DNA from: Stramonita haemastoma
Lineage: Eukaryota; Mollusca; Gastropoda; Neogastropoda; Muricidae
Direction: 5' to 3'
Assembly: GCA_030674155.1 (NCBI GenBank)
Contig: CM060320.1
Location: 18,882,369 to 18,907,368 of the forward strand
Length of the DNA: 25,000 bases
Position numbers and translations under genes: made by a program. How positions within the stretch are numbered: the first letter of the stretch is position 1; each line of letters starts with the position of its first letter. Shown piece after piece: positions 19,491 to 25,000 of the stretch. The notes beneath the pieces are model-generated. The model saw nothing but the letters and a program-made list of their open reading frames with translations, had not been told where the DNA came from and ran no database searches.

Positions 19491-19789
19491 TGGACTATTT
19501 GGCTGATGCCTTTGTAGAACGTTCCTTGTTCTCTCATTGCATTGAAATTTGATGTGCACAAAGAACATTTTCATGTATACGCAAAATGTGGCGCACCCGC
19601 CTTGTCTTCTGATGAATGTCTGAACACACTGTTCAGAGTTGATCGTTGAACTCCCTTCCTTCTACCACTGTACTCTCTGGCTCGTCAAAGGGAAAAATGC
19701 CGTGGGAATGCTGGGGGCCCTTTCAATGTAAGCTGTGGAAAATAAGCCAGAACTTCACCCTTTCATCACTCCCTTTGTTCGCTCTCTCT
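19491..19789. other. No gene recognised
   Basis: Mixed sequence just under 300 bp. Frames such as the one at 19646 quickly run into GT repeats. Part of it could be an unrecognised repeat fragment. Confidence 0.45.
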
Positions 19790-19872
19790 CTGTCTGTGTG
19801 TGTGTGGTGTGTGTTGTGTGTGTGTGTGTGTTGTGTGTGTGTGGTGTGTTGGTGTGTGTGTGTGTGTTGTTG

Positions 19873-19908
<36 letters not shown>
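19790..19908. repeat. (GT)n array with TTG interruptions
   Basis: GT units with regularly placed GGTGTG and TTG variants, followed by an A run with AAC repeats. Confidence 0.95.
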
Positions 19909-19911
<3 letters not shown>

Positions 19912-19935
19912 AAAAAAAAAACAACAACAAAAAAC

Positions 19936-20000
19936 CGGGGACTGGATGTAAAAAAGCACACGAGTGCTTATCTATTATCCTCGAATAAAATACTTTGCCT
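19936..20000 (+). mobile_element. SINE-B 3' terminal fragment
   Basis: GGGGACTGGATGTAAAAA is followed by the hairpin AAGCAC-ACGA-GTGCTT (19954-19969) and TATTATCCTCGAATAAAATAC. It then passes into CCTTG units (about 19995-20022). Only the last 60 bp of the element is present. Confidence 0.65.
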
Positions 20001-20021
20001 TGCCTTACCTTGCCTTGCCTT

Positions 20022-20180
20022 GTCTCTCTGTTTCTCTCTCTCTCTGTCTCTCTGTCTTTCTCTCTGTCTCTCTCTCTGTCTTTCTCTCTGTCTCTCTCTC
20101 TGTGTCTCTCTCTGTATCTGTCTCTCTCTGTCCCTGTCTCTCTCCATCTCTCTTTCGTTCTTTCTCTGTCTCTCCATCTC
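20022..20180. repeat. (TC)n/(TCTG)n array
   Basis: TCTC with frequent TCTG and TTTC variants. All Leu-Ser and Arg-Glu frames here are artefacts. Confidence 0.9.
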
Positions 20181-20365
20181 ATGCTTATCTTTAGCCCACT
20201 CAGCCCAGTCTCCTGCCTTTTCTTATGCAAATTTGTTCTTTGCTTATGAACTTTCTGATGAGCTGCCCTCAAGTCAGAGTGTGTCGACCGAGGCTAGCTG
20301 GTAAATCCCGTACAGAGTTACAAGCACATGAGAAAACCAGGCACTGTACATGCACACCAAGGGAA

Positions 20366-20442
20366 AGAAGAAGAAGAAGAAGAAGAAGAAGAAGAAGAAG
20401 AAGAAGAAGAAGAAGAAGAAAAAGAAGAAGAAGAAGAAGAAT

Positions 20443-20479
<37 letters not shown>
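20366..20479. repeat. (AAG)n then (ATG)n compound array
   Basis: About 25 AAG units to 20441, then 12 ATG units. It ends at the first unit of the 49-bp minisatellite. Confidence 0.95.
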
Positions 20480-20480
<1 letters not shown>

Positions 20481-20690
20481 TGTTCAATTGTTATATACCC
20501 CAAATAATTTAGGAACATTCCGCAAAACTTGTTTAATTTTTATGTACCCCAAGTAATTTAGGAACATTCCGCAAAACTTGTTGAATGTTTATTTACCCAG
20601 GCAATTTAGGAACATTCCACAAAACTTGTTCAATTTTTATATACCCCAGGTAATTTAGGAACATTCCATAAAACTTTATGGACATTGAGG
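20479..20690 (+). repeat. 49-bp minisatellite
   Basis: Four units. AGGAACATTC starts at 20511, 20560, 20608 and 20657. The unit is ATTTAGGAACATTCCGCAAAACTTG plus TTYAATTTTTATRTACCCC and flanking bases. GGAACATTCC is a palindromic-like inner motif (GGAA...TTCC). Confidence 0.95.
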
Positions 20691-21099
20691 TTGACAATCT
20701 TAACCATCAACTGCTGAAAAAGTGACAAAATAAACAACGAAAACAACATGTTTTATTCACAACATGAATCCAATCAGCGACCCACTCTAACCTTTAAATA
20801 ATCCAACTGCAAATTCCACATTTTGGCTAAGACTCTTAAAACCTTAAAAAAAATCAAAAGTAGGAATTCGAGAAGTTTTCTTGTATTCACCTTCCACCAT
20901 TTTATTGTGGACTTCTACTGAGAAGCTGATAAAAAATCAACATTCAGCCACAGCGTCATATATATACTTTGTTATTTCTTTCTTTGCACATCAACTTGCA
21001 GCAACACTAGTACCAAAAAGAAGGGATGGCATTCCAAGTGCATTCATACCTGTATTGTGTTGAACTTTATCCGTACCAAAACTGTGGACAGTAGTATAG
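20691..21099. other. AT-rich low-repeat sequence, no gene recognised
   Basis: No tandem structure and no protein-like frame. One 60-codon frame at 20881-21063 has no recognisable pattern. Confidence 0.5.
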
Positions 21100-21310
21100 T
21101 ATGTCCTTTAAAGGGAGCAGTTTCCGCCACAACCAAGACTGCCATTCAAGCCAGCCAATCACTGTTCTTTTTTGTCGTTGCCATGGCAGCAGGGCCATTA
21201 GGCCTCTCGACAGATCTGCCATACCTGGCCGCTGGCAAAAAAAAGTCCACCTCATTCAAAGTCACGGATCCCATTTAAACTTCGATTGGAATCATTAACG
21301 TGCGCTAATT
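21100..21310. other. Candidate regulatory island
   Basis: A non-repetitive block with AGTTTCCGCCAC, AGCCAGCCAATCAC (CCAAT-type), TTGCCATGGCAGCAGGGCCATTAGG, TGGCCGCTGG and GTGCGCTAATTAGTG (homeodomain-type TAATTA). Its motif vocabulary (GGCCATTA, CCGC) resembles 13110-13480 and 15970-16410. No coding frame is convincing. Confidence 0.3.
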
Positions 21311-21374
21311 AGTGTGGAGAGGGCAGGAACAGGGGCAGTTGCTACTGTCAGCTCTGTCCTAGCTACCCTGTTCT

Positions 21375-21634
<260 letters not shown>

Positions 21635-21719
21635 GGTATCAGTCACTTGGCACAGTCATTGGCAGAACACTAAAAGGTTCTGCGTGAGACAGACAAAAAC
21701 GTAATCTGTGCTCCAACAT

Positions 21720-21980
21720 TTAAGTTGTGGCATTGTGTTGCGTTGTGTTGTGTTGAGATGTATTAAATTGTACTTTATGGTATTGTATTATATTATATTG
21801 TTTTGTAAGGTAGGGTAAGGCAGTGTAGGGTAAAATAGAGTATAACATTGTATGGTATGTATTACAATGAATTGAATTGTATTTTTAGGGTACGTATACG
21901 GTACGGGTACGGTACCGGTATAGTACGGTGGTACGTACGGTACGGTGTACGTGGTTTATGGTATGGTATGGTATGGTATG
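21720..21980. repeat. Degenerate pentanucleotide array (GTTGT, ATTGT, GGTAC, GGTAT)
   Basis: A loose 5-bp register changing from TTGTG through TATTG and GGGTA to GGTAC (about 21890-21950) and pure GGTAT (21957-21980). The GGTAC block is rich in palindromes such as GGTACC and GTACGTAC. Confidence 0.8.
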
Positions 21981-22300
21981 TTTATTATTTGAAGAATGAC
22001 GGTAATCAGTTGCTCTGTTGAATTATTATTTATTTTGAAGATGGCGATAACCACATACGGGGGATATGATCGAGTTATAATTATACTTTGAAGATGTCTG
22101 TAGTCACTTAGGCATCGTGTGATTGAATTGTCATTACATTTTTAAGATAGCGGTAGTGATATATTTTGAAGGTATCTGTAATGATTATTAGGGATAATCT
22201 AATGTCTGTAGTCACTTAGGGATGATACTGACTGAATTGTCATTATTTTGGAAGATGTCTGTTGTCACTTAAGGATGATCTGAGTCACTTATCGTTCATT
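21980..22300 (+). repeat. Degenerate minisatellite of about 54 bp
   Basis: The core TTTGAAGATGTCTGTAGTCACTTAGG followed by a TGATTGAATTGTCATTA block recurs, with starts near 21988, 22035, 22088, 22140, 22200 and 22252. Five to six decayed units. Confidence 0.75.
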
Positions 22301-22590
22301 TATCTTTTTATTTATTTTATTATTTCCGAATTATTTCCTGCAGAGATTGTCATCAAGTTTCTTTTTATAAAAAGGGAAAAAGAAACAAATGTCTTGATTC
22401 ACTTTCTCAAAAAAGAAAACGGAAGGCAAACAAACTAACTCACAAACAAACTAAAAAACAAACAAACAAACAAGCAAGCAAACCAAGACAAAACCCCCAA
22501 GGCATTCCATTTTACCCAATTAGCAAGACGTTTTTATTTAACAAACAAAAAATGTCTAATGTTGTTTGGGGTTTTGTTGTTGTCGTTTGA
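22301..22590. other. AT-rich spacer with CAAA repeats
   Basis: It contains AAACAAACAAACAAGCAAGC at about 22460-22480 and no gene. Confidence 0.5.
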
Positions 22591-22910
22591 CCTGATAGTT
22601 TTTTGGTTGGCTGTTAGGCAGGTTGACTGTTTGGTTGGTTGGCTGGTTGGCTGGCTGGCTGGTTGGATGATTGGCTGGTTGGCTAGTTGGTTGGCTGGCT
22701 TGCTGGCTGGCTGGTTGGACGGTTGGTTGGTTGGATGACTGGTGAGTTGGTTGACAGGTTGGATGATTGGTGAGTTGGTTAGTTGGTTGGAAGATCGGCT
22801 GGTTGGCTGGTCTGGTTTGGTTGGTTGGTTGGTGGATAGGTGGTTGGTTGATTGGTTTTTACTGTTGGTTGGGTTGGCTGGTCATTTAGTTGGTTGGTTG
22901 ATTGGTGGGG
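22591..22910. repeat. (GGTT)n/(GGCT)n array
   Basis: TTGG, CTGG and GATTGG units in a loose 4-bp register, followed by TTTG-rich sequence to about 23055. Trp/Gly/Leu frames are repeat translations. Confidence 0.9.
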
Positions 22911-23380
22911 GTCTGTTTGGTTTGTTGTTTTGTTTTGTAGTTTGTTTTGTTTTTCGGTTTATGTAGTTATTTTCACGGATTTTAATGGTTCGCTGTTTTG
23001 TTTATTTGTTTGTCTCGTTGTTTGCGTTGTTGTTGCTGTTGTTAATTTGGGGGGGAGATGCTGTTTTTGTCTTGTTTTCGAGTTAATGTTTTGCCGTTGT
23101 TGTAATTGTTGATGCTGTTTTGGGGGTCGGGGGTGGGGGTGGGCTTTTTATTTGGGGGGCAGGGGGAGAGGGAGAAGAAGGCCACTAGGCTTGATTTATG
23201 AAAGTATGGTAGTAATAAAACTATAATTGCTTGCTTGGATGGGGACTGAAAACAAGGTATAGTTAAGATAGTCATGGTGCACCGTTACAATGCTTCACGC
23301 TTTTCTATCATAACTAGACTCTATACACAGCCAAACCAAACCAACCAAAAGCTCGTTTGCTCATTAACATCTCTCTTCTC
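22911..23380. other. No gene; TTTG- and G-rich simple sequence, then low-repeat DNA
   Basis: Loose TTTG repeats to 23055, GGGGGTCGGGGGTGGGGGTGGG at about 23122-23144 (possible quadruplex), then a short mixed stretch to the TCTG array. Confidence 0.55.
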
Positions 23381-23384
23381 TGTC

Positions 23385-23418
<34 letters not shown>

Positions 23419-23429
23419 GTCTGTCTTCT

Positions 23430-23506
<77 letters not shown>

Positions 23507-23526
23507 CCTCCTCCCCCACTCTCTCT
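23381..23526. repeat. (TCTG)n then (TC)n array
   Basis: About seven TCTG units, then about 35 pure TC units and a CCCTCC end. Confidence 0.95.
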
Positions 23527-23945
23527 CTCAAGGTTTTATTTTGCTATTGGCATTTAAACAAACTCTGCTAGTACCGAACGATTACGTCATTAAATTAGCT
23601 CTGACACAGTTTTGGCATTTTTGGTTTGAGCAAAAATGACAGCCATGTTCTTTGCAGTTGTGTATCGTGGATTTGTATCGATTCCATCCACAATTTGTCA
23701 TGATCAAAAGAAAAAAAAAAGGAAGGAGCATAGGTGGGAAGGGGGTGGTGGGAGTGGGGGCTGAATTCTAGCATCAGTCTTTCCGCAGACATATTGATTT
23801 AATCTCTTCAAACTAGCATGTGCTGTGTCTGTGTTTAAGTCTGTCTGTCTGTCCGCCTGTCTGTCAGTCAGTCTGCCTGTCTGTCAATCATTCCTAAAAT
23901 CTGTCTGATTGTAAATTCACTTACTTTTCTCCTTACTTACTTTTT
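23527..23945. other. No gene recognised
   Basis: Mixed sequence with a purine run near 23708-23760 and a short TCTG run at 23841-23885. Confidence 0.5.
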
Positions 23946-23959
23946 CTATTTTTTTTATA

Positions 23960-24119
23960 ATGACAACAAAGATGATAATAACCATCGTAGTGATAATATG
24001 ACGATGACGATGACGATGATGATGAGGATGAGGATGACGATGACCATGATAATGACAATGACAATGACAATGACGAATGACAACGATGACCGATGACGAT
24101 GATGAAGATGATGCTGATG

Positions 24120-24162
<43 letters not shown>

Positions 24163-24215
24163 ATGATGAGGGATGATGAGAGGAGGAGGAGGAGGAGAAG
24201 GAGAAGGACGATGAT
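23960..24215. repeat. Trinucleotide array (GAT/GAC/AAT)n, (CTG)n, (GAT)n, (AGG)n
   Basis: GATGAC, GACAAT and GATGAG blocks, then pure CTG at 24121-24153, GATs, and AGG/AGA to about 24208. Poly-Ser, poly-Ala and poly-Ile frames result from this. Confidence 0.95.
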
Positions 24216-24319
24216 GATAATTTCTGTAGCCACAAAAGTTAAGCCGAAAATACTTACCGACTTAATTCGACTTTTAAAAATGGCATACATCTAAGTCTGT
24301 CATGATTTGTTCTTTCATT

Positions 24320-24375
24320 TCTCAGCTAGAGCTCCGAGGTTCACCAATGGTGAGATTTTGCGAATGCAACCGGTT
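24320..24375 (+). repeat. Short segment related to R2 (4888-4945)
   Basis: TTTCTCAGCTAGAGCTCCGAGGTTCACCAATGGTGAGATTTT matches TTTCTCATTCTTCGGCTAGAGGTCCAAGGTTTACCAATGGTCAGATTTTT of R2 with few changes. This segment is absent from R1 and R3, so it may be a separate small element present inside R2. The 68-codon frame across it is not conserved in R2. Confidence 0.5.
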
Positions 24376-24584
24376 TTGCCTACCATTAAGGTAGCCGCAT
24401 ATCGACTTCTGCTTTGCCTGTTATATTTTATTTTCATTGCTGTGCACATTATTCTTTGTCAGAATTTACACGATACCTTTTTATCGGTTTATGATAGTAA
24501 AGACAGGAAATGATGTTTAAAAAAGAATATCAACGTTTGTCATTTTTTTAAAAATGTAAAAAAGAAATTGTCTTCTTTTGTTCT

Positions 24585-24735
24585 AGAGTGGGCCATTGTG
24601 TGCCGGTGGGAACTGATGACAAAATGGACAAAACTGCATACACACGGGACTAGATGATGTAAAAAAAAAAGCATATGAGTGCTTATTTTGGAATTTCATT
24701 ATCCTCAAAATAAAATACTAATAAATAAATAAGAA
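24585..24735 (+). mobile_element. SINE-B 3' half with (AAAT)n tail
   Basis: AGAGTGGGCCATTGTGTGCCGGTGGGA, GATGACAAAATGGACAAAACTGCATACACACGGGACTAG, an A run, a weakened hairpin (AAGCATATGAGTGCTT) and ATTATCCTCAAAATAAAATAC follow in the same order as in the other copies. The middle domain and head are missing. The tail passes into AATA repeats to about 24800. Confidence 0.75.
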
Positions 24736-24802
24736 TAAATAAATAAAACAAACAAAACAAAATAATAATAATAAACAATAGGTAAAATAAATAAAAAAAA
24801 CA
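24715..24802. repeat. (AAAT)n/(AAAC)n A-rich repeat
   Basis: The expanded tail of the SINE-B copy, with AAAT, AAAC and AAT units. Confidence 0.85.
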
Positions 24803-24949
24803 ACCCTGTCCTGTCTTTCTCCTGTATTCATTCTCTCTGTGCGATCTCTACACAGCAACATTAGCCCAGTTCTGCTGATTTTCCACATCAAAATGATGGC
24901 AAATGTTTTTCCCCTGACGTTATGCTTTGTAGGCTACGCTTTGTTCTTT

Positions 24950-25000
24950 ATTTCTTTGTCTGTCTGTCTGTCTGTCTATCTGTCTGGCTGTCTGTCTATC
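24950..25000. repeat. (TCTG)n array running off the window
   Basis: About eleven TCTG/TCTA units to the right edge. Confidence 0.9.

Noticed and set aside
24307..24513. 68-codon frame with a hydrophobic stretch near residues 33-50
   Set aside because: Its start overlaps a segment shared with R2 where the frame is not kept, and no homology is recognisable. Hydrophobic runs are expected in T-rich DNA.

Overview
This is eukaryotic, non-coding DNA that is very rich in repeats. It most resembles intergenic or intronic sequence from a lophotrochozoan animal, probably a marine gastropod mollusc. That reading is an inference from four things: tRNA-headed SINEs with swappable tails, CR1/L2-like LINE remains ending in ATT repeats, extreme microsatellite density, and the absence of any recognisable host exon. 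No prokaryotic gene, rRNA gene, host tRNA gene or CRISPR array is visible. Nearly all long open frames are translations of simple repeats.

Layout. 1-276 is unidentified sequence. 277-2107 is a 5'-truncated, frameshifted LINE on the minus strand with an ATT tail. 2290-10895 holds three diverged copies of one long non-coding repeat, called R here (R1 2290-3350, R2 4521-6160, R3 9637-10895). Between them lie a 22-bp minisatellite, three LINE C-terminal relics (3915-4181, 6512-6720, 7257-7454), SINE pieces and long GA, GATA and GACA arrays. 10960-11905 is a 27-bp minisatellite with a SINE inserted inside it. 12147-12660 is a second SINE type running into AAAT and GGAT repeats. 12865-13110 is a degenerate minisatellite. 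13490-15806 is a 2.3-kb satellite-like block that switches strand bias. It lies between two CG-rich, low-repeat islands (13110-13480 and 15970-16410) that are the best candidates for host regulatory DNA. 17204-18120 is a 7-bp-based satellite. The rest holds more minisatellites (52, 49 and about 54 bp), GT, TC, AAG and GAT arrays, further pieces of the second SINE, and another possible regulatory island at 21100-21310.

Two SINE types share a middle domain but have different 3' ends. SINE-A has a tRNA-like head and an end near the motif CCCGAATTTCACGCAGAGAAA. SINE-B has a tail near GCCGGTGGGA, a short hairpin and a final ATCCTCGAAATAAA. Most retroelement 3' ends here run straight into a microsatellite, so retrotransposon tails appear to have seeded much of the simple-sequence DNA. 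I found no new protein-based system. The strongest unusual items are the R family, the modular SINEs with a nested copy and a dated insertion, and the strand-switching satellite between CG-rich islands.
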